From: Azoarcus sp. DD4
GTDB taxonomy: Bacteria; Pseudomonadota; Gammaproteobacteria; Burkholderiales; Rhodocyclaceae
DNA length: 64,000 bases
Direction: 5' to 3'
Assembly (NCBI RefSeq): GCF_006496635.1
Contig: NZ_CP022958.1
Location: forward strand, 2,542,001-2,606,000
Below the pieces are notes generated by a model, which worked only from the letters and a program-made list of their open reading frames with translations, was not told where the DNA came from and did not search any database. A program made the position numbers and the translations under genes. Positions 7,271 through 16,011 of the stretch are shown here, one piece after another (positions within the stretch are counted from its first letter, which is position 1; each line of letters opens with the position of its first letter).

Positions 7271-8545
7271 TTATAGGCCGGTGGGTGCGAAGGCGCTCCA
7301 GGCGATGCCGGCCAGCAGGCCGACACCCACGGCGCCCATGCCAATCAGGAGCCTGGCGCCGAGCGGGCGACCGCCGATCGCGATGGCCATGGCAGCCTTG
7401 AAACCGAGGTTTGCGAACATTGCCAGGCCGATGGCGATCACCGTTGGATGCAGAGCGAGTTTGTCGAGCGAGAACAGCCGCAGGCTGGACAGGGTGATCG
7501 CATCCACGTCGGTCAGGCCCGATACCGTTGCCAGCACGTACAGACCGCCGGGGCCGGCGTAGTCCGACAGCCAGGCGGCGCTGAGCAGCACCACGGCGTA
7601 GGCCAGGCCGAAGCCGAGGGCTGCGCGCAGCTCGGTCGGGTTGCCGGTGGCGGGGAGGACGGCGTTACCACTTTCGCCCAGTTGCCGCCAGTTCCACAGC
7701 AGGCCCGCGCTGCCGAGCGCGAGCGCGGGCAGGACGATCACGGCGAGGGTGGGCAGCACGCCCGGCGCGACCACGGCCGCAATGGCGGTGACCCGGACGA
7801 CCATCACCAGATTGGCAATCAGGATCACCAGCGCTGCCATCGGTACCAGCGGCCCGCCTTCGCGCGCATTGCGCGCATAGACGATGGTTGTGGCGGTGCT
7901 GGAGGCAAGGCCGCCGAAGAGGCCGACGAGGGCAGCGCCGTAGCGCGAGCCGATCAGCTGCAATGCCGCGTAGCCGGCGAGGCTGACTCCGGAGATCAAC
8001 ACCACCATCCACCACAGCTGGTAGGGGTTGAGCGCGCCGTAGGGGCCGTAGTTCTCGTTCGGCAGGATGGGCAGTATCACCAGCGACAGCACGCAGAACT
8101 GAAGGATGGAAATCCAGTCGCGCGGCTGGAGACGAGTGGCGATGCCGCGCAACTCGGTTTTGAAGTAGAGCATTGCCGTGGTGCTCACCGCGAGCATCAC
8201 GGCAAGCCTGGCGTAACCATGCCACACCGCGGCGCCGAGGCAGAAGCACACCAGCAAGGCGGCGACCGAGGTGGTGCCCGGGTCGCTCGGGTCGGGATGG
8301 CGCACGTAGGCGGTGATGATCATGACACCTATCATCGCCATGCCGATCGCAAATGGCACGATGCTTTGCAGGCTTTGCCCGAGCAGCCCGGTGAGCGCAC
8401 CCAGCATGCCAACCAGACCGAAGGTGCGCACGCCGGCCCGCGCCGAGGGCACGCGTTCGCGTTCGAGGCCCATCAGGAGGCCGATGCCGATGGCGATCAG
8501 GAAGGCTTCGATCTGGGCCGGGTCGAAGGGGACGGAGTGAGGCAT
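7271..8545 (-). CDS. MgtC/SapB-DUF4010 family membrane protein
   Basis: A 424-residue polytopic membrane protein. The N-terminal third is MgtC-like (AFLIAIGIGLLMGLERER, then VRTFGLVGMLGALTGLLG). The remainder is a DUF4010-type region with many hydrophobic helices, including GLFGGLASSTATTIVYARNA and GLTDVDAITLSS. The ATG at 8545 starts MPHSVPFDPAQ; upstream in-frame codons have no family-like sequence and extend toward ispD. It is divergent from ispD (about 105 bp between starts). MgtC relatives are linked to magnesium and acid stress, but the function of this two-domain form is not known. Confidence 0.8.
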   Translation of the reverse strand: MPHSVPFDPAQIEAFLIAIGIGLLMGLERERVPSARAGVRTFGLVGMLGALTGLLGQSLQSIVPFAIGMAMIGVMIITAYVRHPDPSDPGTTSVAALLVCFCLGAAVWHGYARLAVMLAVSTTAMLYFKTELRGIATRLQPRDWISILQFCVLSLVILPILPNENYGPYGALNPYQLWWMVVLISGVSLAGYAALQLIGSRYGAALVGLFGGLASSTATTIVYARNAREGGPLVPMAALVILIANLVMVVRVTAIAAVVAPGVLPTLAVIVLPALALGSAGLLWNWRQLGESGNAVLPATGNPTELRAALGFGLAYAVVLLSAAWLSDYAGPGGLYVLATVSGLTDVDAITLSSLRLFSLDKLALHPTVIAIGLAMFANLGFKAAMAIAIGGRPLGARLLIGMGAVGVGLLAGIAWSAFAPTGL

Positions 8546-8651
8546 CCGGACGTCCTTGCGGGGTGATGCCCTACTGTATTCGATCCACATGCGTCCGGGA
8601 ATGGTGCGCGCCGTGCCGCTCGAGCGCGCGGGGGCGGTTAGAATCCGCGCC

Positions 8652-9362
8652 ATGCAGAATTTCGCCCCCCGCCATTTCGCCATCGTTCCCGCGGCCGGTA
8701 CCGGTACGCGCATGGGCGCGAGCAAGCCCAAGCAATACCTGCCGCTGCTCGGCCGCCCGCTCATCCATCACGCCCTGTCGGTGCTGTGTGCCGCACCGAC
8801 CATCGACAAGGTGTTCGTCGTGTTGTCGATCGGCGACGCCGAATGGCGCAGCTACGACTGGAGCACACTCGGTCCGAAGCTGGTGCCGCTCTATTGTGGT
8901 GGGCCGACGCGCGCCGATTCGGTGCTGGCCGGACTGCGCGCCATTGCCGACCAGGCGATCCAGTCCGACTGGGTGCTGGTGCACGATGCGGCGCGGCCCT
9001 GCCTGGCGCCGTGGCACATCGACAAGCTGGTGCGCGAACTTGCCGGCGACGAGGTCGGCGGCCTGCTCGCGGTGCCGGTGGCCGATACGCTCAAGCGCGC
9101 CGACAGCCATCGCCACGTCCTTGCCACCGTGCCGCGCGAGAGCCTGTGGCAGGCGCAGACGCCGCAGATGTTCCGCTATGTCATGCTGCGGCGCGCGCTG
9201 GAAAGCGCGCATAACGTGACCGACGAGGCCAGCGCGATCGAGGCGGCCGGCCTGCGTCCGCGCCTCATCGAGGGCGATGCCACCAATCTCAAGGTGACCT
9301 TTCCGCTCGACCTGCACCTGGCCGAGTGGATCCTGAACAATCGCGAGGGTTTGAACCGATGA
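8652..9362 (+). CDS. ispD: 2-C-methyl-D-erythritol 4-phosphate cytidylyltransferase
   Basis: This enzyme transfers CMP to MEP in the non-mevalonate isoprenoid pathway. The 236-residue protein has the N-terminal nucleotide-binding signature AIVPAAGTGTRMGASKPKQYLPL, then VLVHDAARPCL near residue 110 and TDEASAIEAAGLRPRLIEGD near 200. The length matches the family. The ATG at 8652 follows a TAGAAT-like -10 about 12 bp upstream, implying a short leader. The stop overlaps the ispF start (ATGA), so the two are translationally coupled. Confidence 0.96.
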   Translation: MQNFAPRHFAIVPAAGTGTRMGASKPKQYLPLLGRPLIHHALSVLCAAPTIDKVFVVLSIGDAEWRSYDWSTLGPKLVPLYCGGPTRADSVLAGLRAIADQAIQSDWVLVHDAARPCLAPWHIDKLVRELAGDEVGGLLAVPVADTLKRADSHRHVLATVPRESLWQAQTPQMFRYVMLRRALESAHNVTDEASAIEAAGLRPRLIEGDATNLKVTFPLDLHLAEWILNNREGLNR

Positions 9363-9847
9363 AGTGTCCTTTCCGCATCGGCCAGGGTTTCGACGTGCAC
9401 GCGCTGGTGCCGGGGCGTCCGCTGATCGTCGGCGGCGTCACCATCCCGTTCGCGTCCGGCCTGCTCGGCCACTCCGACGCTGACGTGCTGCTGCATGCCC
9501 TGACTGATGCGCTGCTCGGCGCCGCGGGCCTGGGCGACATCGGTCGCCTGTTCCCCGATACCGATCCGGCCCACGCCGGCGCCGACAGCCGCGTGCTGCT
9601 GCGCGAGGCGTTCGCCCGCGTGCGCGCGGCGGGCTGGGAAGTGGTGAACGTCGATGCGACGGTGATCTGCCGGGCGCCGAAGATCCTGCCGCATGCGCCG
9701 GCCATGGTCGCCAACATCGCGGCCGATCTGCAGATGGACGCCGCGGCGATCAACATCAAGGGCAAGACCACCGAGAAGCTCGGTTTCACCGGCCGTGGCG
9801 AGGGCATCGCGGCACAGGTGGTGGCGCTGCTCGCGCAGGCGGGCTGA
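9359..9847 (+). CDS. ispF: 2-C-methyl-D-erythritol 2,4-cyclodiphosphate synthase
   Basis: IspF cyclises CDP-ME-2-phosphate to MEcPP. The 162-residue sequence has RIGQGFDVHAL with the metal-binding Asp and His, GLLGHSDADVLLHALTDALLGAAGLGDIG, INIKGKTTEKLGFTGRGEGIAA, and the usual trimeric-enzyme length. It is the second gene of the ispD-ispF operon and overlaps ispD by 4 nt. Three consecutive hairpins follow its stop codon. Confidence 0.97.
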   Translation: MKCPFRIGQGFDVHALVPGRPLIVGGVTIPFASGLLGHSDADVLLHALTDALLGAAGLGDIGRLFPDTDPAHAGADSRVLLREAFARVRAAGWEVVNVDATVICRAPKILPHAPAMVANIAADLQMDAAAINIKGKTTEKLGFTGRGEGIAAQVVALLAQAG

Positions 9848-9869
9848 GAAGCGGGCAGCGTAGACGGGA

Positions 9870-9920
9870 GCGGGGCGCCCTAGCGCCCCGCGGCTCTTCA
9901 GGACCGCCCGGGACGGTCCT
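9870..9920 (+). terminator. Two hairpins after ispF
   Basis: Stem 1 is GCGGGGCGC (9870-9878) with GCGCCCCGC (9883-9891). Stem 2 is AGGACCG (9900-9906) with CGGTCCT (9914-9920), followed by TTTC. A third short inverted repeat (CGTCTCT/AGAGACG) follows at about 9923-9941. The region lies between convergent genes, so these are plausible terminators in both directions, although the T-tract is short. Confidence 0.55.
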
Positions 9921-9964
9921 TTCGTCTCTTGGAGAGAGACGTCAGAAGAAACGATCGCGATCCA

Positions 9965-10402
9965 TCACAGGTAGATCGTGCCGGCCAGCCGGGCAGCCAG
10001 TTCAGGCTCCGGCGTCTTGGTGTAATCCTTTTCGAAACGGTCGGTGACGAGCTGGGAGGTCGGCCCGTCGATGACGGTGTTCAGCATGCCCATGAAGGCC
10101 GGGGGGGCAACGATGATCGCGCGCTTGAACGCGTTGGTGGCACGTCCGTGGTATAGCTCCTGCGCAATCTCCTGGGCGAATACCTTGGCCTGATGCTGTT
10201 TGGGCAAGGTCTGCGGCTGCATCGAACCCGCGCCGACGCCACCTGCCATGGCGCCCGGTCTATCGGTGACGAGTTCGGCGTTCTTCTGCCTGCTTTCCGG
10301 GTGGATCAGCTCCTTGACCAGCTTCAGCCCCTTGTTCGGGCCGAGGTTCGCATACAGTTTCGCAAGGCTCGCGTTCGCCACCAGAATCCAGGTAATAGAC
10401 AT
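9965..10402 (-). CDS. Host-attachment family protein (PF10116-like)
   Basis: A 145-residue soluble protein beginning MSITWILVANAS, followed by ARLYANLG-like sequence (KLYANLGPNKGLKLVKELIHPE). The C-terminal half, RAIIVAPPAFMGMLNTVI and LVTDRFEKDYTKTPEPELAARL, is typical of proteins annotated as required for attachment to host cells. The name derives from an Agrobacterium observation; the biochemical role is unknown. The fold resembles release-factor-like domains, which is inference. The ATG at 10402 is preferred over 10429 because the family N-terminus starts there. No signal peptide is present. Confidence 0.75.
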   Translation of the reverse strand: MSITWILVANASLAKLYANLGPNKGLKLVKELIHPESRQKNAELVTDRPGAMAGGVGAGSMQPQTLPKQHQAKVFAQEIAQELYHGRATNAFKRAIIVAPPAFMGMLNTVIDGPTSQLVTDRFEKDYTKTPEPELAARLAGTIYL

Positions 10403-10580
10403 AACACATCCTCCGTCGCAGAGAAGCATCCTGCCGCCCCGGTGGCGGCAGTTCTCTCAGCTTAGACAGGGGCTTAGGAACTGCCAATGGGTAATGTTAC
10501 CGCTATGTGAAACCGTCTTGCGTGTTGCGGACCGCCGTCGTGCAGGGCGCAGCCGGCGGTGATCTCAGCCTGGGGGCGAG

Positions 10581-11042
10581 TCAGAAGATATTCATTGCCA
10601 GGCCGGAGGCGAAGGCTTCGCCGAGTTCCGCGGCAGCCGCGAGATGGAGCGGCGTGATCGCCTGGCGCGCGATCAGCGGCTCGGTCACCTGCTTCCAGCC
10701 GTAACCGTTGGCGATACGGCCGATTTCGCGCACCGCACCGCTGCCGTCGTTACCGGCGCTGACGAACACCGCGTAGGGCAGGCCGGGCAGCTTGCCCTCG
10801 CAAGGGTAGTAAGTGCGATCGAAGAAGTCCTTGAGCGCTCCCGACATGTAGCCGAAGTTCTCCGGCGTGCCAAGCAGCAGGCCGTCGCAATTGAGCAGAT
10901 CGGCGGTGCCGGCGTCGAAGGCGCGCAGCATCCGGGTCGAGGTTTCGGTCACGCGGCGAGCGCCCGCCAGCACGGCATCGGCCAGCTGACCGGTGTTGCC
11001 CGACTGGGTGTGATAGATGATGAGCAGGCGTGCGGTGGCCAT
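10581..11042 (-). CDS. Flavodoxin-family protein (NAD(P)H:quinone/FMN reductase-like)
   Basis: A 153-residue flavodoxin-fold protein. LLIIYHTQSGNTGQLADAV is the N-terminal phosphate-binding loop for FMN. GLLLGTPENFGYMSGALKDFFDRTYYP resembles the WrbA/NAD(P)H-quinone reductase region, and VFVSAGNDGSGA follows. It is the last gene of a minus-strand run (EamA transporter, mtfA, this gene) and starts 4 nt after mtfA ends. Likely a cytoplasmic flavoprotein electron carrier or reductase; the partner is unknown. Confidence 0.8.
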   Translation of the reverse strand: MATARLLIIYHTQSGNTGQLADAVLAGARRVTETSTRMLRAFDAGTADLLNCDGLLLGTPENFGYMSGALKDFFDRTYYPCEGKLPGLPYAVFVSAGNDGSGAVREIGRIANGYGWKQVTEPLIARQAITPLHLAAAAELGEAFASGLAMNIF

Positions 11043-11046
11043 GCTC

Positions 11047-11826
11047 TCAGCCCTGCGACAGCCGGCGCGCCCCGGCGGCGGGATCGAGGCGGAAATAGTT
11101 GCTCAGTTGCGCGTAGACTGCCGGAAACTCGGCAAGGAGTTCGCACGGTGCCTCGAAGAAGGCTTCCGCCGCGACTGCGAAGAACTCTGCCGGATGCTCG
11201 GCGCCGTAGGGATCGAGCACGCTTTCCTCACCGGCATCGACCTGCCGGCAGAAGCGCTCGTAGGCCTCGCCGAAGGCGGCGGCCCAGGCGCTGCGCGACA
11301 TGTTTGCAGGCAGCGCGGGCAGACCGTCGACACCGCCGTTTTCCATGTCCAGCTTGTGGGCGAATTCGTGGATCACCACGTTGACGCCATCGACCGGCCC
11401 CTCGTCGAACCAGGACAACAATACCGGCCCGCCGGGCCAGGCCTCGCCCAGCACCTCGTCGTCGTATTCGTGCACGACGCCGGCTTCGTCGACCTCCTGG
11501 CGGGGAATCACGAAGTCGCCGGGATACACCACGATGCCGACCCAGCCGCGATAGGCTGACAACCCGATGTTGATGACCGGCAGGCAGGCTTGCAGTGCGA
11601 TCGCGAGCAGCATCTCGTCGGTCAGCTGCAGGCCGTGTGCGCCGTGGAACTGCTTCCGGGCGAGGAAGTCGCGGGCGAGATCACGCAGTCGCAGGCGTTC
11701 GTCGGCGTTCAGGTAGTCGAGGAAGGGCAGGCGGGCTTCGACTCCCTGCCACACCGATTCGTCGATTTCCGGGCGGGACGAGCCGCCGAAGCGTGCGGCG
11801 AGCCAGTTGCGCAGGCCTTGAAGCAT
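11047..11826 (-). CDS. mtfA: MtfA-type zinc-dependent peptidase (M90 family)
   Basis: A 259-residue protein of the MtfA (YeeI) family. The zinc-binding HExxH motif is in VNVVIHEFAHKLDMENG near residue 150, and a second conserved segment, YGAEHPAEFFAVAAEAFFE, supplies the expected downstream glutamate. In E. coli MtfA binds the repressor Mlc and so influences glucose uptake genes, and it has aminopeptidase activity. The ATG at 11826 starts MLQGLRNWLAARF; a longer reading upstream is EamA coding sequence. The EamA gene ends 14 nt upstream. Confidence 0.88.
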   Translation of the reverse strand: MLQGLRNWLAARFGGSSRPEIDESVWQGVEARLPFLDYLNADERLRLRDLARDFLARKQFHGAHGLQLTDEMLLAIALQACLPVINIGLSAYRGWVGIVVYPGDFVIPRQEVDEAGVVHEYDDEVLGEAWPGGPVLLSWFDEGPVDGVNVVIHEFAHKLDMENGGVDGLPALPANMSRSAWAAAFGEAYERFCRQVDAGEESVLDPYGAEHPAEFFAVAAEAFFEAPCELLAEFPAVYAQLSNYFRLDPAAGARRLSQG

Positions 11827-11840
11827 GACGGTCGGGCTGC

Positions 11841-12734
11841 TTAGTGAGCCGGTTTGCGGGTGGTGAGCATGATGCCGGCGAACACCAGAGCAATGCCGAC
11901 GAAGTGGTACCAGTAGGGCCGCTCGCCGAGGAAGAGCGCCGCCAGCAGGGTGCCGAACACCGGCATCAGGTGGATGAAGAGCGAACCGCGGCTGGGGCCG
12001 ACCGCGGCAATGCCGGCGTTGTAGAAGACGTAGCCGAGGAAGCCGGGGAAGATGCCGGTATAGAGAATCCCGCCGATCGCCGTGAACGAGGGATGGATGG
12101 TTCGCCCGCCAGCCAGCTCCCAGGCGTAGGCGGGGACCAGCATCATCAGGCCGACCACCGTGAAGGCGGCGAGCATCAACATCGGATCGACTCCCTGCGG
12201 CCGCCACTGCAGGCCGACGGTATACAGGCCCCACGTCAGGACGGCGCCTAGCATCCAGAGGTCGCCGGTGTTGAGCGAGAAGCCCAGCAAGGTGTCGAGT
12301 TCGCCGCGGCTGACGATGATGAGTACGCCGGCGAGCGAAACCACCACACCGGCGGCCTCCAGCCGGGTGAGGCGTTTGCCGAGCAGCACGAAGGCGAGCG
12401 CGATGGTCGCCACCGGGATGAAGGAATTGAGCAGGGTCGCGTTGGTCGCCGTGGTGTGCTGCAGGGCGAGGTAGGCGAAGGTGTTGTAGCAACCGACCCC
12501 GATGATGCCGAGCACGATCACCGACAGCCACGCCTTGCGCAGCGCCGGCCACTGGCTGCGCAGATGCGGCAGGGCGAACGGCAGCACCAGCACCAGGGCA
12601 ATGGTCCAGCGCCAGAAGGCGAGTGCGATGGGCGGTACGTCGGCGCGGATGCCGCGCCCCATGACCATGTTGCCCGCCCAGAACAGCGAGGTGAGGGTGA
12701 GCAGCAGGTAGGGGTTTGCGGTGAGGCGCTTCAT
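11841..12734 (-). CDS. EamA/DMT-family inner-membrane transporter
   Basis: A 297-residue membrane protein with about ten hydrophobic helices in two EamA repeats, each with the motif around NMVMGRGIRADVPPIALAFWRW and GILYTGIFPGFLGYVFYNAGIAAVGPSRG. Members of the drug/metabolite transporter superfamily export amino acids or other small metabolites; the substrate cannot be read from sequence. The ATG at 12734 gives MKRLTANPYLLLTLTSLFWAGN, the normal family N-terminus. It is the first gene of an operon with mtfA and the flavodoxin gene. Confidence 0.85.
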   Translation of the reverse strand: MKRLTANPYLLLTLTSLFWAGNMVMGRGIRADVPPIALAFWRWTIALVLVLPFALPHLRSQWPALRKAWLSVIVLGIIGVGCYNTFAYLALQHTTATNATLLNSFIPVATIALAFVLLGKRLTRLEAAGVVVSLAGVLIIVSRGELDTLLGFSLNTGDLWMLGAVLTWGLYTVGLQWRPQGVDPMLMLAAFTVVGLMMLVPAYAWELAGGRTIHPSFTAIGGILYTGIFPGFLGYVFYNAGIAAVGPSRGSLFIHLMPVFGTLLAALFLGERPYWYHFVGIALVFAGIMLTTRKPAH

Positions 12735-12830
12735 CTCAGTGGGTGTCCGTTGGTCGAGGCGCGATGATGGCATGGCCGCCGCCGGGGCCGAATCGGGCAA
12801 TGCCCTGATGGCGCCGCGGCGGTGGAAGGA

Positions 12831-15800
12831 TCAGGGCGCCGCCGCTGCGAGCGGGCAGCCGCCCGCAGCAGGGCCGGTTCCGCCCGAGAGCAGCGGTTGC
12901 AGGGTCGGGGCGAGCGTGCGCGCCAACTGCACTGCGAGCGAACTGGTGAACTGGTAGGACTCCGCATACGGTTCGGCCACGTAGGCGGTGAGCGTGCCGA
13001 AGAAGCGGTCGCCGATCAGGAAGACCAGCGTGGCGGAGCGGGTGACCACGCGTGAGGACACCAACCCGCCGCCGCGACCGAAGACCTCGTAGCGGTGATC
13101 GCCGGTGCCGGTCTTGCCGCCGACTGCCAACGGCGTGCCGTCGGCTCCGACGAACGCGCCCTTGAGGCGGCGGGCGGTACCGTTTTCGGCGACGTCCACC
13201 ATGGCAGCGCGGGCGACAGCTGCGACGTCCGGCGGCAGTACCTGCTCGGTGGCTGCGTCGGCAGCGCGTTCCACATGGGTTTCGTAGGGCGTGCCCGTAG
13301 CGAAATGCAGCGATTCGATGCGTACGATGGGCTTGCGCCGGCCTTCGTTCACCAGGATGCCGACGAGTTCTGCCAATGCCGCCGGTCGGTCGGCCGAACT
13401 GCCGATGGAGGTGGCGTAGGATGGCGTCAGCGTTTCGAAAGGGTAGCCGAGGCGCCGCCAGGCCTGAGCGATCTCGATGAAGGCCTCGACCTCGAGCAGG
13501 TTGCGGATGCGCACATCCTGGGCATTCTTGTGGCGGGTGCGGAACAGCCAGGCATAGACGTCGATGCGCTGGTCGCGGCTGGCCTCCAGCACCTGGGTGA
13601 GGGTGGCTCCGGGGTGCTCCCGCAGGAAACCGACCAGCCAGAGTTCGAGCGGATGCACGCCGGCGAGGTAGCCGCGGTCGGGCAGGGAGTAGCGGTCGAT
13701 GCCGAAGCGTTGGTAGAGATCTTCCAGTGCGCCGTCGGAGAGATTATCCCGGTCGCCCAGATGCTGGCGCATCGCGGCGGCGAATTCCGCCAGGCCGGCA
13801 TTGGGCATGGCCGAGCGCAGGACCACCGCAAGGCGTTTGGGTGTAATGCGCATCCCCTCGAGCAATTGCGCGATGACCTCGTCGCCTTGCTTGCCCTGAT
13901 GCTTGCGGTAGAAGCCGATGAGGAAGGTGCGCCCTTCGCGATCGGCAAAGCGTTCGAGGTATTCGCGTCGGCGCGGATCGGCCGGGTCGTCGAACAGGCC
14001 GGAGGCAGCCGGGTTTTGGGCGACGTGGTAACGCACGATATCGCGCATCATGCGGATGAAGACGAGGTTGACCGAGTTGCGGAAGGCCTCGCGGACGTTC
14101 ATCACCTTGTTGTCGTCGTCCTTGCTGAAGTTCTCGAAGGTGTGCACGCCGCCGCCGGTCAGGAACTGCTCGTGGGGGCTGGCCGAGTAGCGCCGGTCCA
14201 TCGCCGCTTCGAGCATGGCGCGCAGAGAGCGGTCGGTTGCTGTGCTCAGGTATTCCGCCGCCCAGCGGGACAGGTTGTCGCGGGCATTGCGGCCGAGTTC
14301 GCGCAGGCCGGCTGCATCCAGTTCGCCGTGGCGTTGATGCAGGGCGGAGACGATCTCCAGGTAGCTGACCAGGGTGCGTAGCTTGGCGGTGGAGCCGAGG
14401 TCGAGCTTGGCGCCCTCGTTGATGTCGAAGGGCTGGTCGTAATTGTCGGTCTGGATACGCAGGTAGTTGGCCTGTTCGCCACGTTCGTAGAGCGTGAAGC
14501 TGAACATCACGCGCGACGGGTCCTGGCCTTCGGCGAACATGCGATGACCGAAAAGGCCGGCCTCGCGCGCCCGCGCCGGGTCGTCGATCTCGCGCAGCAC
14601 GGTGCTCACTGCGCGCTGCACATCGCCATGCAGGGTGCCGTTGGCGGTGAGATCCAGGCGGTCGAGGTCGTAGAAGCGCGGCACGCCGAGCTGGCCGGCC
14701 AGATGGGTGCGCAGCGCGTTGACCGCCTTGCGGGTGACGAAGGAACTGGGCGGCGACACCGCAGGCTCCTGGCGTAGCTTCAGCGGCATCGCCAGCGCGG
14801 CGTCGCGCAGCGCCGGCTGGATGATGCCGGCGTCGGCGAGCAGGCGCAGGTGGCTGTCGGTCAGGTTGGTCAGGCCCTGCGCGCCGCCGGCGAGGTAGAA
14901 AGTCGGTCGGCGCTGTGCGATCGTCAGCGAGAGCGCCTGCTTGAACGCGAGGGCGCGGCGCAACAGCTGTTCGCCGTCGTCATCTCCGTCGGTGGTCTTG
15001 CCCAGCAGCTTGTTCACCTCGCCGAAATCGCGGCCGTACCACGCCCATAGTCCATCGCCCATGCCGTTGACTTCGCCGAAACCGGGCTTGGCCGAGAGTG
15101 GCACGGTGTTGAGGTAATCGAGCACGATCCTCTGCCGCGCGGCGAGGTTTTCCTCGCCATCGAGGTAGGCGCGCACAGAGGCGCTGGCCATCTGGCGAAG
15201 CTTGTCGGTACGCGACGCCGTGCGGCCCTCGGGCGAGTGCCGGTACTTTTCGATCTGGGTGGCGAGGGTGGAGCCGCCGGGCGTGTCGTGATCGTCGTAG
15301 ACCAGGCTGGCAAGCTGGTCGAAGGCGGCCTTGGCAAAGCGGTTCCAGTCCACCGCCGGGTTGCGGCGAGGCTGACTGGGGTCGAGCAACTCGCGGTTTT
15401 CGATGAACAGTAGCGACTGCACCAGCAGCGGTGGGATCTCGGCAAAGCTGTCGTAGGTACGCTCGGGGTAACGTCCGGTTGCGAGGGGATTGCCTGTGCA
15501 GTCGTTCAGGCGCAGGCCTCCCTGGTTTTTCTCGTGGTAGATCGGGAAGAGACCGAGATCGGCCAGCTCAATCATGCGCGGTGAAGGGCGGGCCTGGCTG
15601 ACGACGGTGTAGCCGCGTTCGACCAGGCGGTCCACGAAGGCGGGCATCTGGTTGTACCCGAAACGGGTATCGTAGGGGCCGCTGGGTGCAGGCAGCAGTT
15701 CCCCGCGGCCGGGCTCGACGCGGAAGGTGGCCTCGGCCGCCAGACGGCTGAGATGGCGGGCCTGCAGGCGTGAGGTGCGGAGCTCGTCGGCGACGAACAG

Positions 15801-15911
15801 GCCACCCGCTACCAGGAGTACTACGACGATACCGAAGATGGCCAGGCGCAGGACACGGAAGCGGCGCCGCGGACGGGGTTCGGGCGTGGGGACGGCAGTT
15901 GGTTCTTGCAT
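12831..15911 (-). CDS. Large class A penicillin-binding protein (GT51 transglycosylase plus transpeptidase)
   Basis: A 1026-residue bifunctional murein synthase anchored by one N-terminal helix (about 20-42) after a short basic, proline-rich cytoplasmic tail. The GT51 domain shows LLFIENREL and GGSTLATQIEKY near residue 214, followed by YLNTVPLSAKPGFGEVNG. The transpeptidase domain has SxxK (STAK, near 505), SxN (SVN, near 611) and KTGT (near 932). The spacing between SxN and KTG is about 320 residues, far more than in PBP1A/1B, so an insertion separates them. The protein exceeds the usual 750-850 residues. It is divergent from relA with about 100 bp between starts. Confidence 0.88.
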   Translation of the reverse strand: MQEPTAVPTPEPRPRRRFRVLRLAIFGIVVVLLVAGGLFVADELRTSRLQARHLSRLAAEATFRVEPGRGELLPAPSGPYDTRFGYNQMPAFVDRLVERGYTVVSQARPSPRMIELADLGLFPIYHEKNQGGLRLNDCTGNPLATGRYPERTYDSFAEIPPLLVQSLLFIENRELLDPSQPRRNPAVDWNRFAKAAFDQLASLVYDDHDTPGGSTLATQIEKYRHSPEGRTASRTDKLRQMASASVRAYLDGEENLAARQRIVLDYLNTVPLSAKPGFGEVNGMGDGLWAWYGRDFGEVNKLLGKTTDGDDDGEQLLRRALAFKQALSLTIAQRRPTFYLAGGAQGLTNLTDSHLRLLADAGIIQPALRDAALAMPLKLRQEPAVSPPSSFVTRKAVNALRTHLAGQLGVPRFYDLDRLDLTANGTLHGDVQRAVSTVLREIDDPARAREAGLFGHRMFAEGQDPSRVMFSFTLYERGEQANYLRIQTDNYDQPFDINEGAKLDLGSTAKLRTLVSYLEIVSALHQRHGELDAAGLRELGRNARDNLSRWAAEYLSTATDRSLRAMLEAAMDRRYSASPHEQFLTGGGVHTFENFSKDDDNKVMNVREAFRNSVNLVFIRMMRDIVRYHVAQNPAASGLFDDPADPRRREYLERFADREGRTFLIGFYRKHQGKQGDEVIAQLLEGMRITPKRLAVVLRSAMPNAGLAEFAAAMRQHLGDRDNLSDGALEDLYQRFGIDRYSLPDRGYLAGVHPLELWLVGFLREHPGATLTQVLEASRDQRIDVYAWLFRTRHKNAQDVRIRNLLEVEAFIEIAQAWRRLGYPFETLTPSYATSIGSSADRPAALAELVGILVNEGRRKPIVRIESLHFATGTPYETHVERAADAATEQVLPPDVAAVARAAMVDVAENGTARRLKGAFVGADGTPLAVGGKTGTGDHRYEVFGRGGGLVSSRVVTRSATLVFLIGDRFFGTLTAYVAEPYAESYQFTSSLAVQLARTLAPTLQPLLSGGTGPAAGGCPLAAAAP

Positions 15912-16011
15912 TGCGGGTGGCGATGGGTAGGGGACGGCATGCGTCACGCATGCTTTGCAACGGCAAGTGATGTTAGCACCTCGACGCGGACGATATGGGA
16001 TAATCCGGCCC

